Part shown: positions 8,712 through 16,486 of the stretch, piece after piece
How the letters are laid out: each line of letters starts with the position of its first letter
Position numbering within the stretch: the stretch's first letter is position 1
Assembly (NCBI GenBank): GCA_002840905.1
Contig: PHDD01000009.1
Span: forward strand, 62,001 to 126,000
DNA length: 64,000 nucleotides
From: Bacteroidetes bacterium HGW-Bacteroidetes-4
GTDB lineage: Bacteria > Bacteroidota > Bacteroidia > Bacteroidales > SZUA-534
Direction of reading: 5' to 3'
Notes under the pieces: model-generated
What the model was told of the DNA's origin: nothing
The model's input: the letters and a program-made list of their open reading frames with translations, nothing else
Database searches by the model: none
Made by a program: the position numbers and the translations under genes

Positions 8712-8927
8712 TTTCCCAAAAATCGCCTTAACTTAGCACTGCAAAGCAGTATTCATTGGATGGGTTTTGGAATTATCAGGGGATAAAAACACAGGAAGTA
8801 AGTTTTAAATACTTCACCAATGAAAACACAACAAGGCCGGAAAGAGCACAAAACAACACGCTACCGGCAAAACATACTGCACGAACAACCTCCCTAAGTG
8901 TCCGCTTAGCCTTGCTGCTTTTGGCTT
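8712..8927 (+). repeat. Long direct repeat, copy 2 (leader with 25-codon ORF)
   Basis: Second copy of the repeat at 1608-1822. A candidate -7 box TAACTTAG (8729-8736, one mismatch to TAnnTTTG) lies at its left end, with a T-rich tract about 19 bases upstream (8701-8709). The hairpin ACTGC/GCAGT (8737-8749) and the hairpin CTAAGT/GCTTAG (8894-8909, closing pair now a wobble) are both retained although bases differ from copy 1. Copy 2 lies about 80 bases before the DUF6261-like gene, so it may be that gene's 5' leader. Confidence 0.85.
8820..8897 (+). CDS. Putative 25-residue basic micro-ORF in repeat copy 2
   Basis: ATG at 8820 to TAA at 8895-8897, 25 residues starting MKTQQGRKEHK and ending ILHEQPP. 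It equals the ORF at 1717-1794 except for five residues in the middle, where the DNA differs in many bases but the frame and the Lys/Arg positions are kept. A longer 80-codon frame (8756-8998) overlaps it, but its equivalent is not kept open in copy 1, so the short frame is the better candidate. Function unknown. Confidence 0.35.
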   Translation: MKTQQGRKEHKTTRYRQNILHEQPP

Positions 8928-9009
8928 TAAGCTTTAGCCCGTTAAGCCGGGTAGCACTTGAGCCAAAACCTTTTTTTATAATTCATTTATACACTTAAAT
9001 TAGAAAATT

Positions 9010-9687
9010 ATGAGTTTTTTAATTAATTTGAGTAAGCTTACCCATAACCTGATTGTGTCGCTGGGCGAAGAACTGGCTAAGGCAGTGGAAGGAATAGAAG
9101 GGATTCAGGCCGTGCTGACACCGTTTCAGTCCTTATTAGTCAGGGCAAAGGAAGCACTCAATAACGTAATCGAAAAAACCCGGGCCCGAGAGGTCAGTCA
9201 GCAGCTTAAAAATAACGACAACCAGCGCGATGGCTACCTTTACGGACTGGACCTGCTTGTTGAAGCTCATTTATACCATCCCGACGAGGCATTGAGGAAT
9301 GCAGCCGGGGAACTTAAGCGGGTTCTCGATAAGTTGGAAAAAAATACCTATCGTTTACCCTACGACGCCGAAAGTGCAGTGGTTAAAACCCTACTGACTG
9401 ACTTAACTGGTGATTATGCTCCCCAGGCTAATTTGATTCACGCTACACCTTTTGTGACAGCCTTATCGGAGGTGCAAACTAGTTTCGACAATTACCGCTC
9501 GCAACAAATAAATGAGAATGCCTCGATAGCCGTTATCGAATCGATGACCGCCATTCGCCGCGAGTTTGAACTCAGTATGCGCTCGTTGCTGTCCGTAGTG
9601 GCTATGCTTATCGAGTTGAATCCCGATGATGAGGTCTTGAAAAACAAAGGCATAGTGGTTCAGGAAGTGCTTAAAAAGTATCGGTAA
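9010..9687 (+). CDS. DUF6261-like all-helical protein
   Basis: 225 residues with no signal peptide or membrane segment, predicted all-helical. The pattern D.QRDGYLYGL near residues 71-80, then AAGEL...LDKLEK near 99-111 and Y.AESAVV..LL.DL near 119-134, resembles DUF6261, a Bacteroidota family of unknown function that often occurs in several copies per genome. The family call is from memory of its pattern and should be checked. It sits about 80 bases after repeat copy 2 and is followed by a strong terminator, so it is a single-gene unit. Its base composition resembles the core genes rather than the AT-rich island. Confidence 0.65.
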   Translation: MSFLINLSKLTHNLIVSLGEELAKAVEGIEGIQAVLTPFQSLLVRAKEALNNVIEKTRAREVSQQLKNNDNQRDGYLYGLDLLVEAHLYHPDEALRNAAGELKRVLDKLEKNTYRLPYDAESAVVKTLLTDLTGDYAPQANLIHATPFVTALSEVQTSFDNYRSQQINENASIAVIESMTAIRREFELSMRSLLSVVAMLIELNPDDEVLKNKGIVVQEVLKKYR

Positions 9688-9711
9688 GATATGGGCTGCT
9701 GTTAAATAAAA

Positions 9712-9738
9712 CCGGGAACCTGCTTCCCGGTTTTTTTT
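9712..9738 (+). terminator. Rho-independent terminator after the DUF6261-like gene
   Basis: Perfect 7-bp stem CCGGGAA/TTCCCGG with a 5-base loop followed by eight T residues, 24 bases after the stop codon at 9687. Confidence 0.9.
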
Positions 9739-9782
9739 GCCTCGGGGGACCATTATTTACGCGGTGGTTGGTATCCGGAACT

Positions 9783-9905
9783 TCCGGTTACCCTGTTGCA
9801 GGTTTGCAACAGCCCAAAAGTTCTCCGTTTACCCTGTTGCAGGTTTGCAACAGCCCCACGGTTTTCCGTATACCCTGTTGCAGCTTTGCAACAAGCCCAC
9901 CGGCT
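9783..9905. repeat. Three 41-bp tandem repeats, each with a GTTGCA/TGCAAC hairpin
   Basis: Units start at 9783, 9824 and 9865 with TCCG followed by an ACCCTGTTGCAG core. Each contains a near-identical inverted repeat (GTTGCA, four bases, TGCAAC at 9795-9810, 9836-9851 and 9877-9892); unit 3 has a G-to-C change in the loop. The spacing is exactly 41 bases. Two open frames cross the repeats, but their products are repeats of the same DNA and look like artefacts. The units are contiguous, so this is not a CRISPR array. Confidence 0.85.
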
Positions 9906-10010
9906 TTATTTTATAGGTATGTCAACAAAAAAAAATACAGGATTCAATGAACAATTAGCAATCGGCCCCAGTGGGCAGTTTACAGCCAACTGTCCCTACG
10001 GTTTTCTCGG

Positions 10011-10396
10011 ATTGAACCCTTTCAGGGTTCTAGGTCAGGCCTTGCGTTAATCCGTAGGTTTCACCTACGGCTATTGTTGTTCAACCCTTAGGGTTGTCAA
10101 AGCCAGCCATCAGTTTTCAGTCCGCAGTCTTCAGCCTGAAATTTAAGGTCAAAATTCAAGAATAGCATGGGTTTCATGAACGTAATCTGAAATCTGAAAT
10201 CTGCAATCGAAAATCTATATTCAGTCATCAGTTTTCGGTTCGCAGCTTTCAACCTTTGAGCAATTAACAATTCGCAATGAGTAATTAACAATGAAGAGTA
10301 AAGAGTAATGAGTGAAGAGTTGGTATTTACGCGTTCCGTATTCCATTTTGTCTTTCGTCTTTGGTCTTGAGTCTAATTTCTAACATCCAGCATCTA
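10011..10396. repeat. Composite REP-like intergenic repeat, copy 1
   Basis: A mosaic of short hairpins and low-complexity blocks: AACCCT/AGGGTT (10015-10029), CCGTAGG/CCTACGG with a 5-base loop (10052-10070), CAACCC/GGGTTG (10081-10095), a CAGTTTTCAGTCCGCAGTCT-like block (10111-10137), an AATTAACAATGAAGAGTAAA-like block (10281-10310) and a TCTTTCGTCTTTGGTCTTGA block (10351-10370). The blocks recur in the same order at 11690-11955. Copy 1 carries an extra 110 or so bases internally. It lies just 3' of the minus-strand HEAT-like gene, and I see no gene in it. Confidence 0.8.
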
Positions 10397-10407
10397 AATT
10401 CCATACC

Positions 10408-10935
10408 CTAGCGCAGCACACTTCGGTATTTTTTCTGCAACACCTTATAACGCGAGGCGAATCCAACACTTTGGTAGGGAAGCTGGTCTTCAATAAGCAA
10501 AAAAAGTTCGTTCTTTAGTTCGGGGTATTTGGGCAGCAACTGAAAAACCAGACTCATGCAGTTGGCTTTAACAGCTACCGGCTCTTTGGGATCTTCCAGC
10601 AGGGTCAGGCAGAAATCGAGTACCGGACCTTCGCAGGCTTCGGGCAGGGTATGCAGGCTCAGAACTTTAGCTAAGGTGCGCCGGGTGCTGCTGCTGGGTA
10701 TTTGTTTTAAGTTATCGATGAGCCGGGGCAATGAATCGTTGAGCAGGCCGGGATTCCGTTCACTCAGTTTTTCGAGTACCCACGAGGCCCGTTCGGCCAG
10801 TTTGGGCCGGTGCGAAAGCACCAAACCGACCAACACATCAACGGCTGGCGGATTGGCTTCGGCAAAATGGGTCAGCAAATCGATGTTGCGCCGCGACAGT
10901 TCAGCCAGTAACTGTTGTTCTATCTTAACATGCAT
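10408..10935 (-). CDS. HEAT/ARM-repeat-like protein, function unknown
   Basis: 175 residues, all-helical with paired helices of about 35-40 residues: RPKLAERASWVLEKL, the IPSSSTRRTLAKVL region and KEPVAVKANCMSLVFQLL, the usual look of HEAT-like scaffold repeats. There is no signal peptide and no catalytic motif. It starts 3 bases after the stop of the MarC-family gene and is surely co-transcribed with it, but nothing in the sequence explains the partnership. A protein-binding role is inference from the fold only. Confidence 0.6.
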   Translation of the reverse strand: MHVKIEQQLLAELSRRNIDLLTHFAEANPPAVDVLVGLVLSHRPKLAERASWVLEKLSERNPGLLNDSLPRLIDNLKQIPSSSTRRTLAKVLSLHTLPEACEGPVLDFCLTLLEDPKEPVAVKANCMSLVFQLLPKYPELKNELFLLIEDQLPYQSVGFASRYKVLQKKYRSVLR

Positions 10936-10938
10936 GGA

Positions 10939-11538
10939 TTATACTTTGAGCTTGGGCAGAAATTCAGTTATCAGCAGGGCAAAATTGCTCATGAACAGTT
11001 TAATGGCAATAGCCAGCAATATGATGCCAAAAAATTTCTTCAATATATAGATGCCGCCTTTGCCAATGACCCGTTCAATCAGATTGGTGGAGCGTAACAC
11101 AAAATATACAAATACCATATTCGCAAACAAGGCAATAATAATGTTGAGGGTTTGGTATTCGGCCCGCAGCGACAGCAGGGTGGTAAACGAACCGGCACCG
11201 GCTATCAGCGGAAAAGCAATGGGAACAATGGAGGCTCCGCCCGGACTGTCGTGTTTGAACAGTTCAACGCCCAGAATCATCTCCAGGGCAAGAAACAGCA
11301 ACACAAACGAACCGGCAATGGCAAACGACGAAATATCGACCCCAAAAAGACCCAACATGGCTTCACCCACAAAAAGAAATACTATCAGTATTACAAACGA
11401 AACCGTAGTGGCCTGAATGGCATTGATGTCGCCACTTTTCTTTTTCAAATCGAGAATAATGGGAATAGAACCCAGTATGTCGATTACGGCAAACAGAACA
11501 ATAAACGCTGAGAATACTTCTATTAAACTAAATTCCAT
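10939..11538 (-). CDS. MarC family integral membrane protein
   Basis: 199 residues with six hydrophobic segments. The N-terminal FSAFIVLFAVIDILGSIPIIL, the LALEMILGVELF stretch near residues 83-94 and VPIAFPLIAGAGSFTTLLSL near 106-125 are typical of the MarC/UPF0056 family of inner-membrane proteins. The name comes from an early, since questioned, link to multiple antibiotic resistance; the true substrate is unknown. The length fits the family. It is the first gene of a two-gene unit with the HEAT-like gene, and its upstream side is the second composite repeat. Confidence 0.85.
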   Translation of the reverse strand: MEFSLIEVFSAFIVLFAVIDILGSIPIILDLKKKSGDINAIQATTVSFVILIVFLFVGEAMLGLFGVDISSFAIAGSFVLLFLALEMILGVELFKHDSPGGASIVPIAFPLIAGAGSFTTLLSLRAEYQTLNIIIALFANMVFVYFVLRSTNLIERVIGKGGIYILKKFFGIILLAIAIKLFMSNFALLITEFLPKLKV

Positions 11539-11689
11539 AAGGTTAAATTTTTTGCAAATATAGGCAAATGGTTTGGAAGGTTGGTTAATTCCTTGGGTCG
11601 AACTTTAGCTACAGGTTGCAGGTGAAACTGCATTCAGCCTTCAGCCTTCAGTCCACAGTTGGCAGCCCTCATGTCGTGTGAATTTGTTC

Positions 11690-11955
11690 GCGGTTGAACC
11701 CTTTTCAGGGTTCGTGGCAGGTATAGGATTGCAACCGTAGGTTTCACCTACGGCTATTGTTGTTCAACCCTTCAGGTTGGCAAAGCCAGCCATCAGTTTT
11801 CGGTTTGCAGTCTTCAGCATTTGAGCAATTAACAATTCGCTATGAGTAATTAACAATGAAGAGTAAAGAGTAATGATTGAATAGCTGGTAGTTACGCGTT
11901 CCGTATTCCATTTTGTCTTTCGTCTTTGGTCTTGAGTCTTTAGTCTAGCGTCTAC
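11690..11955. repeat. Composite REP-like intergenic repeat, copy 2
   Basis: The same ordered blocks as 10011-10396: AACCCT/AGGGTT (11697-11712), CCGTAGG/CCTACGG (11735-11753), the CAGTTTTCGGTTTGCAGTCT block, the AATTAACAATGAAGAGTAAA block and the TCTTTCGTCTTTGGTCTTGA block (11917-11936). Its right end runs into the last codon of the minus-strand gene at 11952, so the repeat supplies that gene's stop codon (CTA on the plus strand, 11952-11954). The stretch 11539-11689 before it holds more TTCAGCCTTCAG-type low-complexity sequence and no gene. Confidence 0.8.
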
Positions 11956-12935
11956 TTTTTTTCCAAAACAAAATCGGCATCGAACCAAAATTGCGGTTCC
12001 GGTCTGGTTGTTGGGCCGGGTACAAACAACCAGGAGGGCAACGGAATTTTCCGGGTTTTAAACAGCTCCTTCAAATCTTTTTCGTCGGCTGAGGTGGGGC
12101 AATAAATGATGCCCCTTACAACGTGTTTCCAGTCAAAACCTTGTTGCAATAGTTGTTCACCCAGCGCATCGAGTGCCTGTTCCCGCTTGTTTTCACCGGC
12201 CGAAAAGCTTCCCGACAGCATCAGGTTCTTGCTTTCCCAATGGTTTATTATCGTCGAATAAAAAGTTACGTAGGCATTTTGCTTTGTGCTTCTTTGAATG
12301 CTTATTTCCGGATGGTGCGATTTTAGTGCCCATAAACTGTGGTTTATCTCGCCTTTGTATGTGGGGTCGAAGGGAAGAACAACGCTGGGCAGTAGTGTTT
12401 CTGTTTCGGGATGCTTTAAGGTTGAATTTTCCGAAGTGGGAACCCGGGTGGGAATCCAGGCTTTAAGCAAATGGGAAGTATCGCATCCGGTAAAGAGCAA
12501 TCCTTTTACCAGATTTTCGGTCAAAGGGGAACCCTCATTTACCGGTGGGTAGCTTGCTCCTACTATTCCCAGTCGGCTGTCGGGTGTTTCGATAATTTTA
12601 CTTATAAATCCGCCACCTACTAGGGTTTTCACCGTTTGCCCGCTAATGCAGGTAATACAGAATGAACTTTCAGGCTGTTTTGCAGACAGGTTCATTCGGG
12701 TCAGGGGCCAGTTTATCTCACCAAAAGTCTGCTTGCAGGCTTTGTTCCAGGTTTTCTCGTCTTTTTCGGAACCCGCCATATAAACCTGAATCAGGCTGGC
12801 CTCGTTTGCATACAGGTATGCTGAAAGGGTATCGGCCACGGTTTCATAATCGGCCAGGGTTAGCTTCTTAAAAAACAGGTGGTGCAGGTTAAATCCGGCC
12901 AAACGAAAGGTTTTAATAATAGGTTGTGGGTTCAT
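11952..12935 (-). CDS. Uncharacterised protein with RidA/YjgF-like C-terminal region
   Basis: 327 residues with no signal peptide. The C-terminal 90 residues (LSGSFSAGENKREQALDALGEQL...GFDWKHVVRGIIYCPTSAD...FVPGPTTRPE) follow the RidA-like layout: a small-residue SG start, a helix ending in a Gln/Leu-rich turn, a beta strand, a second helix and a terminal P...V.GP....E. The N-terminal half (YLYANEASLIQVYMAGS..., with GASYPPVNEG near residues 146-155) could be a second domain of the same fold, as in FkbO/Hyg5-type chorismatases, but the catalytic residues cannot be assigned. It is last in a tight minus-strand operon behind tsaB and the DUF4421 gene (gap 9 bases). Confidence 0.5.
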   Translation of the reverse strand: MNPQPIIKTFRLAGFNLHHLFFKKLTLADYETVADTLSAYLYANEASLIQVYMAGSEKDEKTWNKACKQTFGEINWPLTRMNLSAKQPESSFCITCISGQTVKTLVGGGFISKIIETPDSRLGIVGASYPPVNEGSPLTENLVKGLLFTGCDTSHLLKAWIPTRVPTSENSTLKHPETETLLPSVVLPFDPTYKGEINHSLWALKSHHPEISIQRSTKQNAYVTFYSTIINHWESKNLMLSGSFSAGENKREQALDALGEQLLQQGFDWKHVVRGIIYCPTSADEKDLKELFKTRKIPLPSWLFVPGPTTRPEPQFWFDADFVLEKK

Positions 12936-12944
12936 AGGTTATTT

Positions 12945-13988
12945 TTAAAGTTCAAACGGAAGCCAGACAGGCAGTATGCTTTTATGTTTGGGCACGGTAA
13001 AACGATAAGCTATCGCCAACTGGAATTTGCCTGCATGATAATCGATGGAGGTGTTTTGTACCGGGGTAGGAGCATCTGAAACCAGGTTGGTGTAGTTAAA
13101 TCCGGCATAAAAGCGTCGGCTGTTGTAACCAAATCCGGCGGAATTGCTCATTACAAAGTTCAGGCGGTTTTCTTTTAAACTTTCACCATCGCTCAGGCTC
13201 ATGCTGGTGCTGCCTGCTGAGAATCCCCCAAGGATGGAAAAGTTCACAAAAAAATGCTGTCGTAGTACCAGGGTGAAAGCATAGCCCACTTGTCCGCCCA
13301 CGGTAAATTGGTCGGAGTAAGTAAAGTTGGTATCGTTAAAATACCCGATGGCCAGCAGGTTGGTTGGAATAATGGCCGAATCGGCTTTTACCTGGTTGTA
13401 GAGCAGGGTAGCCCCGGCAACCAGCGAGCCGGCACTTTTTTTCTGCCATTCGTTGTAGATTGACGGAGCGCGGTTCGAGAAGCGCCCGGAGTTAAAGATG
13501 TAAAACCCGTTGAAGCCAAAATTCCGGGTTTTAATATCGCTTCGCGGATAGAGTTTCCCATCGGGCCAGTTTCTGATGTGTTTTTCCGTTTCGTTCAGGT
13601 AGTAGCCCGAATAGCCACTGGAATAAAATTGCAGGGTTAGCCGGCGCAAAAACAGGTGGGTCTGGAAATCGAAACGCTGACTACGTTGGTACAGGGTATC
13701 GCCCGGGGCGTTGTACCCCATACTAAAAGTGAGGCCCAGCCATTTGTAATGCATGCCAATACCCAGCGATGGTCCCGGATGGGCTTCATAGTTCAGGGTT
13801 TGGTGCAATGCTCCGTCACTCAGGTTGAAATCGGAATATTTGGTAAACGACAGCAGCTTTAGGGTCAGGGCATCCGGTAACTTATCGTAATATAAACTGT
13901 CGTAACTATGCCGGTCTTGTGTGGTGTAAATGTTTTGTGCCAACAGGTTTCCTGCCCATAAGAAACAAACCAGTGCAAACCAGCGCAT
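12945..13988 (-). CDS. DUF4421 family, probable outer-membrane beta-barrel protein
   Basis: 347 residues with a signal peptide (residues 1-18, ending NLLAQ). The mature part consists of alternating amphipathic strands (LSIGMHYKW-like, FTLVLRQHFFVNFSILGG, FAGFNYTNLV) and an aromatic-rich C-terminus, as in outer-membrane barrels. The QTLNYEAHPGPSLGIGMHYKW and YSSGYSGYYL stretches recall DUF4421, a Bacteroidota family. The function is unknown. The gene starts 3 bases after tsaB stops and precedes the RidA-like gene by 9 bases, so the three are one transcription unit. Confidence 0.7.
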   Translation of the reverse strand: MRWFALVCFLWAGNLLAQNIYTTQDRHSYDSLYYDKLPDALTLKLLSFTKYSDFNLSDGALHQTLNYEAHPGPSLGIGMHYKWLGLTFSMGYNAPGDTLYQRSQRFDFQTHLFLRRLTLQFYSSGYSGYYLNETEKHIRNWPDGKLYPRSDIKTRNFGFNGFYIFNSGRFSNRAPSIYNEWQKKSAGSLVAGATLLYNQVKADSAIIPTNLLAIGYFNDTNFTYSDQFTVGGQVGYAFTLVLRQHFFVNFSILGGFSAGSTSMSLSDGESLKENRLNFVMSNSAGFGYNSRRFYAGFNYTNLVSDAPTPVQNTSIDYHAGKFQLAIAYRFTVPKHKSILPVWLPFEL

Positions 13989-13991
13989 TAG

Positions 13992-14681
13992 TTAAAATAT
14001 TTTTCGTTTGGGCAGAGTGGCTACAAAATCTTTCAGGTAAAAAGGTTCAAAATAAGCTACGTCTTTAAACACTTTTTCCTGAAATAGCGCTTCGGCCAGC
14101 ACTGCGGTATAGCTGGCCGACGGGTAAACGTCCTCTAAAAACAGGGCATTGGGATGAGAGATTAGGTTTCGGCATTTGTCGGCACCATTACCAAAAAAAG
14201 CCACCGGTTGCTTATTCAAAAACTCAAGGTAGGTGTTTTCATCTACAATATCGGCCTGTGTGGGACGGATGCAATTTAATTGCTCATCGTAAAGAGCTGC
14301 ATAAACCTCCATCCGTCGGGCATCTATCTGAGGGCAGAGCACAACGCCCTTATTATTATGTTGCTCTTTAGCCATTAAAGCCATGGCTTTTAAGGTGTTT
14401 ACAGCAATCAGGGGTTTGCCGGCAGCATAACAAATACCTTTGGCCACCGAAACCCCTATACGTAAGCCGGTATAAGAACCCGGGCCCTCACTTATCGAGA
14501 CAGCATCGAGTTGCGAGGCTTGCAGGTGGTTCGAATCGAGCAGTTCGTTAATAAATACAGTGAGTAAGCTTGCATGCGACCGGTCGTCGAAGCTTTCGCG
14601 ACGGTCAATAATTTTACCATCTTTTGACAAAGACACGGAACATACAGGGGTTGCTGTTTCTATATTTAATAATAATGCCAT
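13992..14681 (-). CDS. tsaB: tRNA threonylcarbamoyladenosine biosynthesis protein TsaB
   Basis: 229 residues of the ASKHA-fold TsaB family. With TsaD and TsaE it forms the complex that places threonylcarbamoyl on A37 of ANN-decoding tRNAs. N-terminal LLNIETATPVCSVSLS (residues 4-19) is the family opener, and SEGPGSYTGLRIG (64-76) is its hallmark loop. The length matches bacterial TsaB (about 220-235). It is the first gene of a three-gene minus-strand operon; tsaD, tsaE and tsaC are not in the window. Confidence 0.93.
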   Translation of the reverse strand: MALLLNIETATPVCSVSLSKDGKIIDRRESFDDRSHASLLTVFINELLDSNHLQASQLDAVSISEGPGSYTGLRIGVSVAKGICYAAGKPLIAVNTLKAMALMAKEQHNNKGVVLCPQIDARRMEVYAALYDEQLNCIRPTQADIVDENTYLEFLNKQPVAFFGNGADKCRNLISHPNALFLEDVYPSASYTAVLAEALFQEKVFKDVAYFEPFYLKDFVATLPKRKIF

Positions 14682-14836
14682 ACTTTTTTATTAATGGGGC
14701 AAACTTACAAAGAATAATTTTAACTTTGACTTGCTCAATTGTAATGCCTCTCAAAACAATTGAACACCTGTGAATGTTAAAAAGGTCAACTCAGACAAAC
14801 CAATATAATAGATTATATTAATTAAAAATTTGTATT

Positions 14837-15358
14837 ATGAAAAAAATGAAGCAGGTATTACTTGGATTATTGGCAGCTACGGTTTTGTTTTCAACCAGCG
14901 GATGTTACGGATCCTTTTCAGTGACGAAAAAAGTGTACAAGTGGAACGGTAGCGTTTCGGGTGATAAATGGGTACAAAGCATCCTGTTTTTTGGATTAGC
15001 AGTATTCCAGGTATATTCGTTCACTTTATTTATCGACGGCGTTGTTTTAAATACCGTTGAATTCTGGACGGGTTCAAATCCCTTAGCCATGAAGCCGGGT
15101 GAGTCCGATACGCAAATGGTGGTTGCCGGTGACAATGCCTATGAAATTACCGCTACTCAAAACCAATTCCGCATTACCCAGATAGAAGGACAAAATGCCG
15201 GAAAAACCGTTGATTTGGTTTACAACACCAACGAAACAGCCTGGTATGCCACCGATGGCGTTGAAACAGTAAAACTGGCTCAGGGTAACATCAACAGCCA
15301 GCAATGGGTTAAAGTATTCTATCCCGACGGCAAAGTGGAAGAAGTTGCCATGAACTAA
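14837..15358 (+). CDS. DUF3332 family lipoprotein
   Basis: 173 residues. Residues 1-23 are a lipoprotein-type signal with a lipobox-like FSTSGC, so Cys23 would carry the lipid. The conserved YGSFSVTKKVYKWNGSV segment follows, then a hydrophobic stretch (LFFGLAVFQVYSFTLFID) that may be a membrane anchor, and NTVEFWTGSNP, all matching DUF3332. The function is unknown. It is a single gene with a strong terminator 55 bases downstream. Confidence 0.8.
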   Translation: MKKMKQVLLGLLAATVLFSTSGCYGSFSVTKKVYKWNGSVSGDKWVQSILFFGLAVFQVYSFTLFIDGVVLNTVEFWTGSNPLAMKPGESDTQMVVAGDNAYEITATQNQFRITQIEGQNAGKTVDLVYNTNETAWYATDGVETVKLAQGNINSQQWVKVFYPDGKVEEVAMN

Positions 15359-15412
15359 GCATAGCGAACTCATGAGCAAAGCGAATTACTAAGAAGTTAT
15401 TTACGTTTTATT

Positions 15413-15447
15413 AAGCCCGGTTTTCTGAAAAAGGCCGGGCTTTTTTT
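15413..15447 (+). terminator. Rho-independent terminator after the DUF3332 gene
   Basis: 8-bp stem AAGCCCGG/CCGGGCTT (15413-15420 with 15435-15442) followed by a T run to 15447. Confidence 0.9.
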
Positions 15448-15514
15448 ATGGCATTAGCGCTTATTTAATTAATATTGTAGGTGTATTAAAACAGGAAATC
15501 AAAACACAGAAGGA

Positions 15515-16417
15515 ATGAAAAAAGTGAAAGTAGCCCGGCATAGTGAATTGGAATTATCGGAGTTAATATTGGGGTTCTGGCGTTTAAAATCCCTTGAAGC
15601 CAACGAAGTGATTCATTTGATAAACCATGCCCTGAGCCTTGGGATATCATCGATCGACGAAGCAGATATATACGGAAATTACCAAAGTCAGACTTATCTG
15701 GGCAGGGCGCTTAAAGAGCAGCCCTCGTTGCGCGATAAAATTCAAATTATTTCAAAAGGAGGTATCGTACTTAGCGGTTCACGTTTTTCAAAATCGGGAA
15801 TTGGTTTTTATGATACTACGGAAAAACACCTGATGCAATCGGTAGAACAATGTTTAAGTGACTTACAAACCGATTACCTCGATTTGTTTTTGATTCACCG
15901 CCCCGATGTACTTATGGATCCGCAGGTGATTGACAGCGCTTTTAAAAAACTGAAACAACAGGGAAAAGTATTGCATTTTGGGGTGTCGAATTTTACCCCC
16001 TCACAGTTTGATCTTTTATGTTCGCAAATGGAGACACCACTGGTAACCAATCAAATTGAATGGTCGGTGTTGCACCACCAGCCGGTTTACGACGGTAGTT
16101 TGGACAGTGCCTTAAAGCATGGAATACGGCCCATGATTTGGTCGCCACTGGGCGGAGGTCAGTTGTTTACCGGAAATTCACCAAAGCAAATTGAGGTACG
16201 CAAAGTTATGCAGGATATTTCGGAGGAGTTGGGTGGCATCGCACTCGATCAACTGGCTCTGGCCTGGATTCTTAAACATCCGGCAAAAGCCCTTCCGGTT
16301 ATTGGAACCTTAAAAACGGAACGGATAAGCTCAGCTGCAAAGGCATTTGATGTAAATATGAACAACGAACAATGGTATCGCCTATTGATAGCATCGCAGG
16401 GAGCACCCATGCCATAA
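15515..16417 (+). CDS. Aldo/keto reductase (YdhF-like)
   Basis: 300 residues of the NAD(P)H-dependent aldo/keto reductase superfamily, a TIM barrel reducing carbonyls. The catalytic tetrad is visible: Asp48 and Tyr53 in SSIDEADIYG, Lys81 in IISKGG and His128 in LFLIHRPD. The cofactor-side motifs FGVSNFTP and VIGTLKTERI (family form of the IPG..., R..E) are near residues 156-163 and 269-278. The sequence resembles E. coli YdhF, whose physiological substrate is unknown. The start is 17 bases after an AAACAGG-like stretch. It stands alone, converging on glpK. Confidence 0.9.
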   Translation: MKKVKVARHSELELSELILGFWRLKSLEANEVIHLINHALSLGISSIDEADIYGNYQSQTYLGRALKEQPSLRDKIQIISKGGIVLSGSRFSKSGIGFYDTTEKHLMQSVEQCLSDLQTDYLDLFLIHRPDVLMDPQVIDSAFKKLKQQGKVLHFGVSNFTPSQFDLLCSQMETPLVTNQIEWSVLHHQPVYDGSLDSALKHGIRPMIWSPLGGGQLFTGNSPKQIEVRKVMQDISEELGGIALDQLALAWILKHPAKALPVIGTLKTERISSAAKAFDVNMNNEQWYRLLIASQGAPMP

Positions 16418-16486
16418 TATTTTTCTTATCTGAAATAAAGGCAGGAGTTAAGAAAAAGCGTTGATTTAAAAGGACTTTTCATTTAA

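Noticed and set aside
8756-8998. 80-codon ORF across repeat copy 2
   Set aside because: The equivalent frame in copy 1 is not kept (one-base indel and further changes), whereas the 25-codon frame is kept in both.
9783-9905. CRISPR array
   Set aside because: Units are contiguous with no unique spacers, only three copies, and no cas gene is in the window.
9768-10050. Two overlapping ORFs through the 41-bp repeats
   Set aside because: Their products simply reflect the repeated DNA and carry no domain; they also cross hairpins of the REP-like sequence.
10556-11511. Plus-strand ORFs opposite the HEAT-like and marC genes
   Set aside because: Antisense shadows with no domain; the minus-strand frames have clear membrane and helical-repeat patterns.
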